Source: Zhengitettix transpicula
Taxonomy: Eukaryota > Arthropoda > Insecta > Orthoptera > Tetrigidae
Direction of reading: 5' to 3'
Assembly: GCA_037074705.1 (NCBI GenBank)
Contig: CM073590.1
Location: forward strand, 90,822,947-90,886,946
DNA length: 64,000 nt
Position 1 is the stretch's first letter, and each line of letters starts with the position of its first letter. A program made the translations under genes and the position numbers. Under the pieces are notes generated by a model. It made no database searches. It saw only the letters and a list, made by a program, of their open reading frames with translations, and had not been told where the DNA came from. This document shows, piece after piece, positions 22,116 to 33,430 of this stretch.

Positions 22116-22756
22116 ACTAGACGTCAGGAGCGTCTTCAACTCGGCGAACTATAGCCGCATCCTGGACGCACTACACACTACGAAGATGCCAGCGTTCATC
22201 CGAAAGCTGTATAATGTAAAAATACTCGTTGAATAAGTATGTATTTGTACAATCTGCCCAAATCCACGTTTACGTTCAAACTTTGACGGCTATTTGTTAA
22301 CGATAGAAAATCATAGATTTACGATCCTGTAACGAATTTTCGGTAAGCTTTAAGCCACCTTTAACGCAGAATTATATTAATGCACACTACTCTACTTTTT
22401 CATTTCTAACACATGTAATGCAAATGATTAAAGCTATTACGAACTGCAAGATGTAATGTCTCTCATTGTCTACAGACGGTTGTGAAAACGGTAGAAAATA
22501 ATCGTTTAGTGCTGCAATCTAACGGCGAAGCCGGGAACATTTCATTTGTGCGGCTCCAATTTTCGAGATGATTGGCTTGTAGCACAGGACTTGCTCCATG
22601 AATTGTACGTTGTCCCGACCTCAATACTTAGGATGATTATCTAGAGGCCACCTAGAACAATTAGTTTATGACAGTAACGTTTCTTAGACGAATGCGAAAT
22701 CTTTGGACACTAGCAGGCGAGTTGAGACTAAGTAGAAGCAAAAAAGGGAGGAAATT
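22116..22756. other. Intergenic DNA, nothing recognised
   Basis: Mixed composition. No repeat or coding signature before the truncated retroposon. Confidence 0.4.
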
Positions 22757-23071
22757 TTGCCTCCTAAACTGGTCGAGGCACGGAGAAGATAATGCTGCGT
22801 CCCCACAGCAAACTCCTCTCCCGCTATCGGAAGGGCGTGGGACAAGTACCCAATGCCCGACCTATCTCATGAAGGTTTTTCTAGGGTTCGTCCTGCATTT
22901 CTTTAGGCGAATGCCGGGTTGGATCCTTAAACTATAGACCGGGGACCCTAGTTAACCATTGGCTACCTTCTCCTACCCTTCCGCATCCCCCCTTTCAAAT
23001 CCCTTCCTATGCTATTAAAGGGGAGTTGCCACCATGTGGATTACCCTCACGTAGCCTGTTACCATAAAAAA
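22757..23071 (+). mobile_element. Family-R copy, 5'-truncated, A-tailed
   Basis: Homology to the intact copy begins at GCCTCCTAAACTGGTCG and continues to GCCTGTTACCAT followed by nine A. No target duplication was found. The upstream flank is GAAATTTT. Confidence 0.8.
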
Positions 23072-23144
23072 AAATTAACATTTCTCATTGGATGACACTT
23101 GCAAGGGCATCTGGTAAACTGATAAAGTTAAACACATAAGTATT

Positions 23145-23572
23145 TCCTATGCTATAAGAGGGGAGTTCCCACTATGTCGATTAGCGTAAATATAGCCTGT
23201 CTTCACCATCTTCTTCTTCGTCGTCGGCCTGTTTTGCGTGGTGTATGATCCGGGGTCGTAAACATTGTCATACGGTAAGAGTAGTCCCCTATTCCAATTG
23301 GAATAGTCGGCCAGCAGCCTCATAAAATGGTCATGGCAAACCCCTCTCCCGCCATCGGAAGGGCGTGGGAAAAGTACCACATGCTCGACCTACCTGATGC
23401 AGGGTTTTCTATGGTTTTTACTGAATCACATTTAGGCGAATCGCTGGGTAGGATCCTTAAACTATAGTCCGGGGGCTCTAGATAACCCTTGGATATCTTG
23501 CTCTACCATTCCGCATCCCCATGTTCAGTCCCTTTCCTATGCTATTAAACGGGAGTGGCAACTATGTGGATT
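23145..23572 (+). mobile_element. Diverged family-R copy (older subfamily)
   Basis: It shares GTGTATGATCCGGGGTCG, AATTGGAATAGTCGGCC, CGGAAGGGCGTGGGA and TAGGATCCTTAAACTATAG with the family, with many differences. A fragment of the 3' end (CTATGCTATAAGAGGGGAG) precedes it at 23150, suggesting that two insertions overlap. The 3' end stops at CTATGTGGATTT without a tail and runs into a CT microsatellite. Confidence 0.65.
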
Positions 23573-23650
23573 TAAATCTCTCTCTCTCTCAAACTCTAAA
23601 GCTCTTCTCTCTCAAACTCTCTATCTCAAACTCTCACTCTCTCTCTCTAA
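23573..23650. repeat. CT-rich microsatellite
   Basis: Repeated CTCTCTCT and CTCAAACTCT units sit between two old family-R copies. Confidence 0.9.
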
Positions 23651-23704
23651 TTTATGCCAACTTAGCACTACCTCTCCGTATTCCCCCTTTCAGTCCCTTT
23701 TCTT

Positions 23705-23975
23705 CTGCATAGCAAACCCCCTCTCCAGCCATCGTAAGGACGTGGGTCATGTACCAAATGCCCGACCTACCTCATGCAGGTTTAACCAAGGTTTTTACCG
23801 CATCACTTTTATGTGAATTGCCGGATAGGTTCCTTAAACTATAGCCCATGGGCCATAACTAACCCTTGCCAACTTTGCTCTATCTCTCTGCATCCACACT
23901 TTCAGCCCCCTTTCTATGCTATAAGAGGGAAGTTGCCACTATGTTGATTTCCCTATATATAGCCTGTGTATATAT
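23705..23975 (+). mobile_element. Diverged family-R fragment
   Basis: It starts at GCATAGCAAACCCCCTCTCC and has CCCGACCTACCTCATGCAGG, GGTTCCTTAAACTATAGCCC and GCTATAAGAGGGAAGTTGCC. It ends TATAGCCTGTGTATATATAG in place of the usual tail. It shares the TATAAGAGGG variant with the neighbouring old copy, so both are one subfamily. Confidence 0.65.
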
Positions 23976-24219
23976 AGAATGTGTATACATTCTTCTTCTT
24001 CTTCACTACTATAAAAACAAAGGACTGGCGGGCATGCATTTTTTATATCATCTATTTGTTTGGGTTTGCTGAATCCAATTCCAAAATTTGTGAAAGGGGT
24101 ACTGATACACCGTGTATATATTATAACGGGTCACTGAAATAGTTTAATTGGCTGCTCTTCGATTTGTATTCCAAAATAAATTAGTTGGACGTTTTGAGTT
24201 GTTCTTAATCAACAATTTG

Positions 24220-24612
24220 GGCCACATTCGCAGACCTTTGGTTAGCGTTATTGTGCCTTTCGATCGAGCATATCGATTGCAGATAGAACTTAACCAGAGC
24301 GGCGTGTAATGAATATGACGCTCGCAGCGCCGTCACAGCGCTGTAGCTGACACAGCTTGTCATCAATAGCGGGACCCATTAATCAAAACGCCGCACCTAG
24401 CTCTTGAAATACCCTGCGAGCAGCGCTTTGTGGCAATCTCGGTCCTCTTTTTGCGCCGTTATTTTTACCTTTTTTGTAACTGTTCAATGGATGGATTGTG
24501 GCTAAATACAGGCAGGTGTTGGCACGCCTGTGGCAGCTTTCAACACCCCCGCAAGTGAACAATGACAGGGCGCGCAGCTGCACCACTTTACTACCTGCTA
24601 TCAACTTACTAA
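24220..24612. other. GC-richer island, possible conserved non-coding element
   Basis: CG and GC dinucleotides cluster (for example GACGCTCGCAGCGCCG near 24320, then CAGCGCTGTAGCTGACAC). It is bounded by AT-rich DNA and has no repeat relatives in the window. Frames on both strands are unrecognised. Purely a composition-based candidate. Confidence 0.35.
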
Positions 24613-25947
24613 TATATTGTTATCACAGAGAAATTGAATACGCATTCTCATCCGTTGTTGCTGAACAAATGTGCATTACATGTTTAAAAATTAATTTGTT
24701 GTCTTCAGGTGTATAGTTTAAACATTTCGGTAGGGAATAAAGACCGACGGGAAAATTTAAAAATACACCATTCTTTTAATCAAAACTAGAAAAGTAAACA
24801 ACTTTTAACTAGAAACATTTTTATCCTCAGTCTCACTATTATAAATGAACCCGTTTGATCATTAATCCATTTGCTCTGGAAAATATTTACATAATTACTG
24901 AATTGAAGAAGATTTCCGGACTAGGAAGAGATATATGACACAATATTAAGAATAAAGTAAGCAAAACAATTAGATCCAGTACATATTAAACACAAAATAA
25001 CGTTTTAAAATAACGAAACCTAGCCACGACTATCCCATAAATGCTAATATTCGGAAGTTGTTCGTATCGTATTATATCGAAGTAAAAATTCTTATATTAA
25101 TTTAATATACCATACTTCGTAATTGCAGTATTAGTTAATACGGTTTGCAGGCTGAAGAACAGAGCGGAAACTCGCCAAAATTATAATACTGAAGTATAAA
25201 GGTACGTTACCGAGATTGAAATTGACTTATAAACTAACAAAATGAAATTATCTACCTGTTGAAAATTATCTAAAGGTTGAAGAGCATTCTGAGGCAGTTT
25301 TCATTAGTATACAGTGAGTTGAGCGTTTCAGACGCGATGTGGGGTACCAATGAAATAATGGCGTTGGACAACCAGGATGACGGGGTGCGATAATAAAAAC
25401 AAAGCCGTAACTTTGTAATGAGATTCCACGAGGCTTTAAAAAGATAGGCAGATAGAATATGATATCAGACAAAGAAACAGATAGCTAAGAGAAGAGCAGT
25501 CACATGTAGATTTTAGAAAAACATGTCAGAAATTAGAAAACTGAACCAGCAGGCGAAATTCTGCGAACTATCAATGAAATAAGAGTCTAAGTTGCAGTGG
25601 AACAGCAAACTTATGCATAATTGCCACATTTGAAGATTTAATTGTGTATAAAGTATATATACTTACATAATTAAGATAGACGATTTGACATTTTCTAGGT
25701 GTAGTTTCCTTAAATTGGTAATAAATACTAATTTACCTGTATAAAATTTTATAGATAATTTTATATATTATACTGCCCCAATTAATTTTTCAGCCATAAC
25801 CATGGGATAAATTGAAATAATATTATTTGGAATATGATATAATTACATTTTGTAAATCTTTGTTAATATTTATATTATAATAATTTATACATTGTGCATA
25901 AATTTCAAATCCAAATATGGTAGTATATGATATCGCAAAATATATAT
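24613..25947. other. AT-rich intergenic DNA, nothing recognised
   Basis: No element or gene recognised up to the start of the LTR. Confidence 0.5.
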
Positions 25948-27026
25948 TGTAATGCCAATTAATTAGGCCATTAATTGTTTGGACGTAAAATTTGAATTGT
26001 TTGAGAAATCCATTATAGCGGTCTGATCGAACAAAGCAACATTGAGAGAAGCGAGCTCACTTTCCTTTGTCGTAAAGTCAAAAATGGCGTATGCGCGCTA
26101 AAACTCGGAAGAACTAAGAGTCAGTTTGCGGAAAAACATCGTGAGTAGCAGAACAAGTAATATAACTGTTAGTTAGCGGAGAAAGATTGTTAGGAGCTGT
26201 TGGCGGAAAGACATTATGAGGAGCAGAACAAGAAATATAATTTGAGCAGAGACAAGACATCGTCAATGTACAATAACTAGTTAAAGTTGTAAATTAATAC
26301 GAAGAAAACATTCACGCCGCAAGTATTGCAGCGTGAATAATTGAAAAGTAAGAGCAGTTTAAGTCTACAGCCAGGACATAAAGAAAAGTTATTTCGCTCC
26401 GAAAGAATAAACAGTTAAAATAAATCGTCAAGGAGATACGTTGCAGTTTACGTCCAATTCAGTAAAAGACTAATAAACCTACAAATCATAGGGTTCCGGT
26501 AAGGCGAGCAGACATCAGATAGCTGACATTCAGGAGGATTATCCGAATTCCTGGGAGCCTATCATTTTTGGCTTTAAAAGTGTAAAATCTGTGAGTCGAC
26601 ATTTTAAAATCAGTGTAAAAGTTTTCCCTAGTGTACTTCCGAAACAAAAAAAGAATGCTGGTACCAGCTGGACAGATGTAAGTAACAAAACCAAAACTAA
26701 TGATTAATTGTAAACGCTAATTAGAGGATAAGGTCAGATTTCGTTCTCTTTTCATTGTCGATCAGAGTTAATTTCTTTACTTTTAAATTTATTTCCATCG
26801 ACATATTGTTTTGGTAAATTGTGAACTGTTTGTTAATAAGATTTTTAAATCAATTTGTTGTGTCCATTATCAAACACAGTAGAGGCTCTGAGAGAGAGAA
26901 ATGTCTCATATTTTGTTGTAATGATCTTGTAACAATCTTGCCACAAAATAAAATTAATAAATATTACGTTTGTTAATTTTGATTATTATTTCTTTTTAAT
27001 TAACGCCTTCCATTTAATTTATTACA
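25948..27026 (+). mobile_element. 5' LTR of an LTR retrotransposon (1079 bp)
   Basis: The LTR begins TGTAATGCCAATTAATTA and ends TTTATTACA, that is TG...CA. A paralogue with the same ends and internal order lies at 59254-60223. Shared internal blocks include GAATTGTTTGAGAAATC, the CAGATTTCGTTCT block and CATTATCAAAC near the 3' part. A primer-binding site follows four bases after the end, so this is a left LTR rather than a solo LTR. The flanks (TATAT and TAAAT) do not match well, as expected if the rest of the element was lost. No gag or pol was recognised downstream. Confidence 0.7.
26678..26683 (+). promoter_or_regulatory. Conserved splice-donor-like GTAAGT inside the LTR
   Basis: The context is GGACAGATGTAAGTAAC. 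The second LTR has GGGCAGACGTGAGTAC at the equivalent place (GTGAGT at 59885). Keeping a donor consensus in two otherwise diverged copies suggests a transcript spliced from within the LTR. Confidence 0.35.
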
Positions 27027-27030
27027 TAAA

Positions 27031-27049
27031 TGGCCCTTCAACGTGAGGC
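27031..27049 (+). promoter_or_regulatory. Primer-binding site, tRNA-Lys type
   Basis: TGGCCCTTCAACGTGAGGC lies four bases after the LTR end. It resembles the complement of the 3' end of insect tRNA-Lys (TGGCGCCCAACGTGGGGC), with one extra base and a few changes. Position and sequence together support reverse-transcription priming here in the ancestral element. Confidence 0.65.
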
Positions 27050-27479
27050 AAATTCTTTAAATTAATTAAAACTCAATTGTTGTTTATTACAATATATATA
27101 ACTTATTATTACGTTGTGATCCAGAGAACAACGCTAAGTGCTAAGCAACTGGAAGCATCACTGAAGCCTGACACGAAGTTGGCCACTGTCCGCTCCGGTT
27201 GAGGGTTAGAAGTGTGATCAGCAAATCCTTTTGATAAGGAGCTTATGTGAATCCCATAAGAAGTCTCCTCGGATCTGCGCATATTCTTAGACGATTTTAC
27301 AAAGGAGAAGGATTTTGTTCATTAAAACTTATAACTTTAAAAGTTTAGGAAATCTATCACGGGAGAGCCAAGGTAATTCTGCAGAAACAGATAAAATAAT
27401 ATACCACTTGTAATTCATGTGGATCAAGATAAGTCCTTGGATGTTCAAATAGATGTTGTTTTCAGAAAAAATAAATTGT
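27050..27479. other. LTR-element leader remnant or unique DNA
   Basis: No gag-like frame. A moderately GC-rich part at 27120-27210 could be the element's leader, but it has no match elsewhere in the window. Confidence 0.35.
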
Positions 27480-28088
27480 AAGGTTTGAAGAGATTCTCAA
27501 CGGATTTTTACAGAGGATTTCTTACTAAACATTTACTATGTTGTGATATTCACACTTTAATTACTGCTAGAGATATGGGGTAGTGCTTCTGTCAAATACA
27601 TGAATAGATTTCTGGTCATTCAGAAAAAGGCTTTAAGGTTTTTGGAATGATTACGTGTTTTCTGTAAACCAATCTTCAAAAAATATAATATTCTAACTAT
27701 GTACTCACTTTATATTTACTTACTTGTAAACAATCTACCTAAAATTTACTCTACAAGGGGAAGTACTAACTATTTCAGAGTCGGAATTTTTTTGTTAAAT
27801 TAATGAACCTCTCATAAAAGGCACATTGTTTTTCAAAAAACTGCCAGAAAATAATTAACAAATGAAAGGAAAATGTTTTTATTTAATTTAAAAAAGGTAT
27901 TTGGGTGAGAAGGCAACATCAAATTTAAGTGAATTCTAATTGTATTATTAGTTTTTAATTATCGATTTTTTATCTCTATAATAATGAAAAATAACTTATT
28001 CCCTAAATTAATTATATATATTATTATTAAGTCTTGACGTTTTCTCATATTGTATTTGCAATTTATGGAAATAAAATACTTACTTACT
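27480..28088 (+). pseudogene. 3' end of a non-LTR retrotransposon (LINE), 5'-truncated
   Basis: The frame from 27573 reads IWGSASVKYMNRFLVIQ, then KKALRFLE, a stop, KPIFKKYNILTMYSLYIY and RGSTNYFRVG, stopping near 27803. Farther on come GTLFFKKLPENN and a Lys-rich tail. The order WGS, QKKALR, FKKYNILT, LYIY, N-FR and the K-LP motif is typical of the C-terminal part of Jockey/CR1-like reverse transcriptases. It is followed by a short 3' region ending ATGGAAATAAAATAC and three ACTT units (28077-28088), a usual type of LINE tail. In-frame stops make it dead. The clade is uncertain. Confidence 0.7.
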
Positions 28089-28985
28089 TGGAATTATGTA
28101 TAAATTCTTAATCAGAGAAAGTAAACCAAATTTCATACGTGCGACGATGTTCGTGTACTTGTAGACAGAAAAAAGAATGTTTACGAACAAAAAATCTTCA
28201 ACACTGACAGTGAAAGTAATAGACAACCAGTCGTTTAAATTATATGGCAAAATGAAGGTAGAAAAAATGTTTTTAATTTCAGGAACCACAAAAACTAGCC
28301 TAAGTATAGTTGAAAAACACTTTTTAACTTATTTTATATAATACTTCTGAGAGCGCAAAGAAGGGCGAATAACAATTAAGGTAAAACATTATTAAAAACG
28401 AAATTGAGGAAAGTATTCAATTAACGGAGAAGGAATATACGCTTTTTATATAATCTCAGGTTTAAATAGGATATGTAAGCAAATTTTGAGTGTGATACTA
28501 AAAGAGAAATAGGTATAAACAGTTAGTTGAAATTTAGATGAGTCATTATCCATAAATATGGAATGTACATCTACTTTTCCGGAAGAATAAACCTTAAAAA
28601 AACTAATATTAATGTACAGGAAAACTAACGTACATATAATTAAGTAAATGCACTTCACACATGCAAATTATTTAGACGAGGAGATAAATTAGTGCATAAA
28701 AATATGCATTTGTTTTATTACAATAGAAGAATAATCAGCGATACCGGAAGAATTTGTGATTATTGGTAGCTTATAAAACTGAAGTGAAATAATCTATAAA
28801 AGTGATGATAGAGAAAGAAATATGTTTAAGAAACAAAATTTAACACATTGAGCATTTGAATTGTGAAGTGACCGCAGCATCACAGATTGTCTATAACGCA
28901 TATTATTTAATTGAAAGGATTTATTATCTTTATTCGGATATTTTATTTAGTAATTTAGGCACAAAACGTTTTGTGAACTGACAGT
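28089..28985. other. AT-rich intergenic DNA, nothing recognised
   Basis: No repeats or coding signatures recognised. Confidence 0.5.
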
Positions 28986-28989
28986 TGTG

Positions 28990-29200
28990 TCGCTCTAGCT
29001 TATTGCGTTTGTTCTACACCTGAAGAAAGGAAAAGTCTTCCGGACACGTTGTGTGGTATTTATATTGTCACTTAGTTTGTCTGTATTTAGCTGTCTTTCT
29101 TATCATTATTTGATTTTTATCACGCCTGTAGAAACACATAATGTTTTGATTTTCGTTACATTATTTCAATTTAATTGCAGTTATAAGAAGTACAGATTAT
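28990..29200 (+). mobile_element. Penelope-like element terminal segment (solo)
   Basis: ACGTTGTGTGGTATTTATATT followed by TTTGTCTGTATTT and TCTTTCTTAT matches, in order, the segments at 56400-56520 (plus) and 57420-57555 (minus). The latter adjoins the endonuclease remnant. The shared unit is therefore the PLE terminal repeat. No coding part is attached here. Confidence 0.6.
29015..29055 (+). ncRNA. Hammerhead-ribozyme-like motif in the PLE terminal segment
   Basis: TACAC (29015-29019) precedes CTGAAGA (29020-29026). GACACGTT is at 29043-29050 and GTGTG at 29051-29055. TACAC and GTGTG can pair as helix I, and GGAA/TTCC can pair inside helix II. The core expected is CTGANGA...GAAACGTT; here GAAA is GACA. 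PLE terminal repeats are known to carry hammerhead motifs, with a very short helix III like the ACGT here. Confidence 0.45.
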
Positions 29201-30085
29201 TTGTTGCAATTAAAAGTTTCGAGTCATTATTTTTTCTACATTATTTCAGTTTTAAAGTCAACATTAATTAAAATACTAGCTTAGTAGACCGATGCTCGCT
29301 AAGGAAAAGTGGTGGATTATTTTTCACAATAAATGCAATGCAGCTTCAGTGGTATTAGATGTTTAAACGAATTCTAAGGATCACAGGTCAGATCATAAAA
29401 AGCTTATTAATTTTAATATCAGAAAATTAAACCTAATCTGACCGTTATTTGTACAAGATTATTTAACGAATAATAATTAACAATAATTAAATCACCATGG
29501 AGAATATATGTACGTTCATGCAACAAAATATAATAACAAAATAACATTGAAAAGTCTATTATCCCGTAAATATATGAATAAATTCGTATTTTTAACGATC
29601 ATTCTACATCCACAATTCAAGACTTTATATTAAGAAGAAAACTATAATAATTGGTAGCCTTAATGAATCAAAATGCTGTGTGAAATGCACTTATATCCTT
29701 GATAGTCTGAATTTGCATGTATTACCTGCGACATGGTCACGGAAGGGTTGGTCTGAAAACCGTTGGATCCACAAAGAGATGTGATTTTTCGGTTGATTCG
29801 GCACCTGGCTATGCGGCTGCCGTATTATTCGGAGCACTAGAACGAGTAATGACAGCCAGGAGAGCAAACATTTACAGAACTCGCCGCGGCGCGGTACACA
29901 AAGGAAGAAGTGACAAACAGTAACAGCGTAGACCTCTGAAAACAGACCGAGGAAGCACATAGTTTTTTTTATGAATAAGGGGACAAAGGAAAATTGCCTG
30001 AAATGTGTGTTGAGGCAAAGGGAAATAACAAAATCAGTGAAGAGACATTTACGAAACTTAAAACAATTTTAAACATAATCGTATA
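29201..30085. other. Intergenic DNA; less AT-rich island at 29700-29930
   Basis: The island contains CCGCGGCGCGG near 29884 and overlapping frames on both strands with no recognisable product. The flanks are AT-rich. Position 30085 is the A of the Helitron target. Confidence 0.4.
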
Positions 30086-30103
30086 TCTTATAAATAAAAA
30101 AGA

Positions 30104-30186
30104 GTGTATGTATGTTTGTATGTTTGTTTGTTTGTATGTTTGTTTGTATGTTTGTTTGTATGTTTGTTTGTATGTTTGTATGTTCG
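30104..30186. repeat. TGTATGTTTGTT microsatellite at the head of element A
   Basis: TGTA, TGTT and TGTTTGTA units form the head of the element. Equivalent arrays lie at 33171-33230, 35287-35330 and 36631-36728. Their translations (Tyr-Val-Cys-Leu repeats) are not proteins. Confidence 0.9.
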
Positions 30187-30189
30187 TTA

Positions 30190-32700
30190 TACAAATCTAC
30201 ACCGGTAGAGCAAATTTCACCAAATTTCGTACACGTGTTCTTTACGACCAGAAAACAAACACTGTCGGGGTGAGACATGTCTACCACCCCCAGAAGCGGG
30301 GGTGCACGGGGGTTGAAATATTTAAACATGCTAAAACAGCCGATATTTTAGTCGGATAATAATTTTTAGGGGTCCAAGATATTGATGGTGTTTCTACCGA
30401 TGTTTTCTGAATATAATTTTCATCCCCTACACCCTGGGGAAAGAGCACCCCTAGCGTTTGGGGTGGAGAATACAAATCTATACCGTTGGTTAAAATTACA
30501 CCAAATTTCGTGCACGTGTTCTTTGCGATCAGGAAACAAACACTGTCGGGGTGAGACGCGCCTACCACCCCCAGAAGCGGGGGTGGACGGGGGTGGAAAT
30601 ATTTGAACATGCTAAAACAGTCGATATTTCAGTCGGATAAATATTTTTAGGGTTCCAAGATATTTATAGTCTTTCCACTTATGATATCTGAATATAATTT
30701 TCAACCTCTACACCCTGGGGAAAGAGCACCCCTAGCGTTTGGGGTGGAGAATACAAATCTACACCGCTGGAGCAAATTTCACCAAATTTCGTACACGTGT
30801 TCTTTGCGACCAGGAAAACAACACTGTCGGGGTGAGACGCGCCTACCACCTCCAGAAGCGGGGGTGGACGGGGGTGGAAATATTTGAACATGCTAAAACA
30901 GTCGATATTTCAGTCGGATAAATATTTTTAGGGGTCAAAGATATTTATAGTCTTTCCACTGATGATATCTGAATATAATTTTCAACCTCTACACCCTGGG
31001 GAAAGAACACCCCTAGCGTTTGGGGTGGAGAGTACAAATCTACACCGCTGGAGCAAATTTCACCAAATTTCGTACACGGGTTCTTTGCGACCAGGAAAAC
31101 AACACTGTCGGAGTGAGATGCGCCTACCACCTCCAGAAGCGGGGGTGGACGGGGGTGGAAATATTTGAACATGCTAAAACAGCCGATATTTTAGTCGGAT
31201 AATAATTTTTAGGGGTCCAACATATTTATGGAGTTTCTACCAATGTTTTCAGAATATAATTTTCATCCCCTACACCCTGGGAAAAGGGCACCCTTAGGGT
31301 TTGGGGTGGAGAATACAAGTCTATACCGGTGGATCAAATTTCACCGAATTTCGTACACGGGTTCTTTGCGACCAGGAAAACAACACTGTCGAGGTGAGAC
31401 GCGTCTACCAACCCCAGAAGCGGGGGTGCACGGGGGTTGAAATATTTAAACATGCTAAAACAGCCGATATTTTAGTCGGATAATAATTTTTAGGGGTCCA
31501 AGATATTGATGGTGTTTCTACCGATGTTTTCTGAATATAATTTTCATGCCCTACACCCTGGGGAAAGAGCACCCCTAGCGTTTGGGGTGGAGAATACAAA
31601 TCTATACCGTTGGTTAAAATTTCACCAAATTTCGTGCACGTGTTCTTTGCGACCAGGAAACAAACACTGTCGGGGTAAGACGCGCCTACCACCCCCAGAA
31701 GCGGGGGTGGACGGGGGTGGAAATATTTGAACATGCTAAAACAGTCGATATTTCAGTCGGATAAATATTTTTAGGGTTCCAAGATATTTATAGTCTTTCC
31801 ACTTATGATATCTGAATATAATTTTCAACCTCTACACCCTGGGGAAAGAGCACCCCTAGCGTTTGGGGTGGAGAATACAAATCTACACCGCTGGAGCAAA
31901 TTTCACCAAATTTCGTACACGTGTTCTTTGCGACCAGGAAAACAACACTGTCGGGGTGAGACGCGCCTACCACCTCCAGAAGCGGGGGTGGACGGGGGTG
32001 GAAATATTTGAACATGCTAAAACAGTCGATATTTCAGTCGGATAAATATTTTTAGGGGTCAAAGATATTTATAGTCTTTCCACTGATGATATCTGAATAT
32101 AATTTTCAACCTCTACACCCTGGGGAAAGAACACCCCTAGCGTTTGGGGTGGAGAGTACAAATCTACACCGCTGGAGCAAATTTCACCAAATTTCGTACA
32201 CGGGTTCTTTGCGACCAGGAAAACAACACTGTCGAATTGAGATGCGCCTACCACCTCCAGAAGCGGGGGTGGACGGGGGTGGAAATATTTAAACATGCTA
32301 AAACAGCCGATATTTTAGTCGGATAATAATTTTTAGGGGTCCAACATATTTATGGAGTTTCTACCAATGTTTTCAGAATATAATTTTCATCCCCTACACC
32401 CTGGGAAAAGGGCACCCTTAGGGTTTGGGGTGGAGAATACAAGTCTATACCGGTGGATCAAATTTCACCGAATTTCGTACACGGGTTCTTTGCGACCAGG
32501 AAAACAACAATGTCGAGGTGAGACACGGCTACCAACCCCAGAATCGAGGGTGGACGGGGGTTGAAATACTTAAACATGCAAAAACAGCAGGTATTAGATT
32601 TGGATAAATATTTTCGGGGTCAAAGATATTGATTGTGTTTCTACCGATGTTATCTGAATATAATATTCATCTCCTACGCCCTGGGAAAAGGGCACCTTAG
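30190..32700. repeat. 281-bp satellite, nine units, with a 1124-bp higher-order repeat
   Basis: CAAATCTACACCG-type starts occur at 30191, 30472, 30753, 31034, 31315, 31596, 31877, 32158 and 32439, each 281 bp apart. Single-unit variants recur at a four-unit distance (1124 bp). For example the ATACCGTTGGTTAAAATT unit is at 30479 and 31603, and the GAGAGTACAAATC unit at 31027 and 32151. Units 1-4 and 5-8 are nearly identical blocks, while neighbouring units differ more. A block duplication therefore came after single-unit amplification. Open frames on both strands repeat with the array and are not genes. Confidence 0.92.
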
Positions 32701-33159
32701 GGTTTGGGGTGGAGTTGCTTTACAGAAAAATAACGCGAATACAACCGAGTTTGGAGTCAAATCGACGGTTATGGATGTCAGTGAGTTTACTTCGGATAAA
32801 TATTTTTAATTGCCCATTTAACCCGAAAGGGTGGGGGTTGGAAGGGGAGATAAATAGTCAGTTCTTGCGCGTTCTTGGAGGAGAATTACGTGGATACTAT
32901 TTCAACGGATTTTGTTGAAAATATAAATCCCTTTAGACATTAGCGGTGAGCTTGCTTAGGGCTGGGGGTGAGAATTGTCTATTATTCTAAAATTGCCAAA
33001 ATGTTATGTGTTTATGGGTAAACTAGATTTATAGTGTTTCTACCGATGTGATATGAGTAAAAATTCAACCCTTTCCACCACGGGAAAGTAGCATATTTAG
33101 GGGTGGTGTTGTTCATACTATTTTATCGATGTTGTTTCCATTAATAACGACGTTTAATT

Positions 33160-33430
33160 TTATAAAAAAAAATGAGTGTATGTATGAATGTATGTTTGTA
33201 TGTTTGTATATTTGTATATTTGTATGTTCGTTATACAAATCTACACAGCTGGAGAAAATTTCACCAAATTTCGTACACGTGTTCTTTGCGACCAGGAAAC
33301 AAACACTGTCGGGGTGAGACGCGTCTACCAACTCCAGAAGCGGGGGCGGACGGAGGTTGAAATATTTAAACACGCTAAAACAGTCGTTATTTCCGTCGGA
33401 TAAATATTTTTAGGGGTCACAGATATTGAT
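33160..33430. repeat. Internal second copy of the Helitron head
   Basis: TATAAAAAAAAATGAGTGTATG, then a TGTATGTTTG array, then TTCGTTATACAAATCTACAC and one satellite-like unit repeat the first 350 bp of the element. Element B has the same internal head at about 36615-36900, so this predates the A/B split. Confidence 0.8.

Noticed and set aside
30069..32607. Many 60-120 codon frames on both strands with Val-Tyr-Cys or PRPPPLL-type proteins.
   Set aside because: They recur at 281 and 1124 bp with the satellite and occur on both strands. Their content follows the microsatellite and repeat sequence, not a gene.
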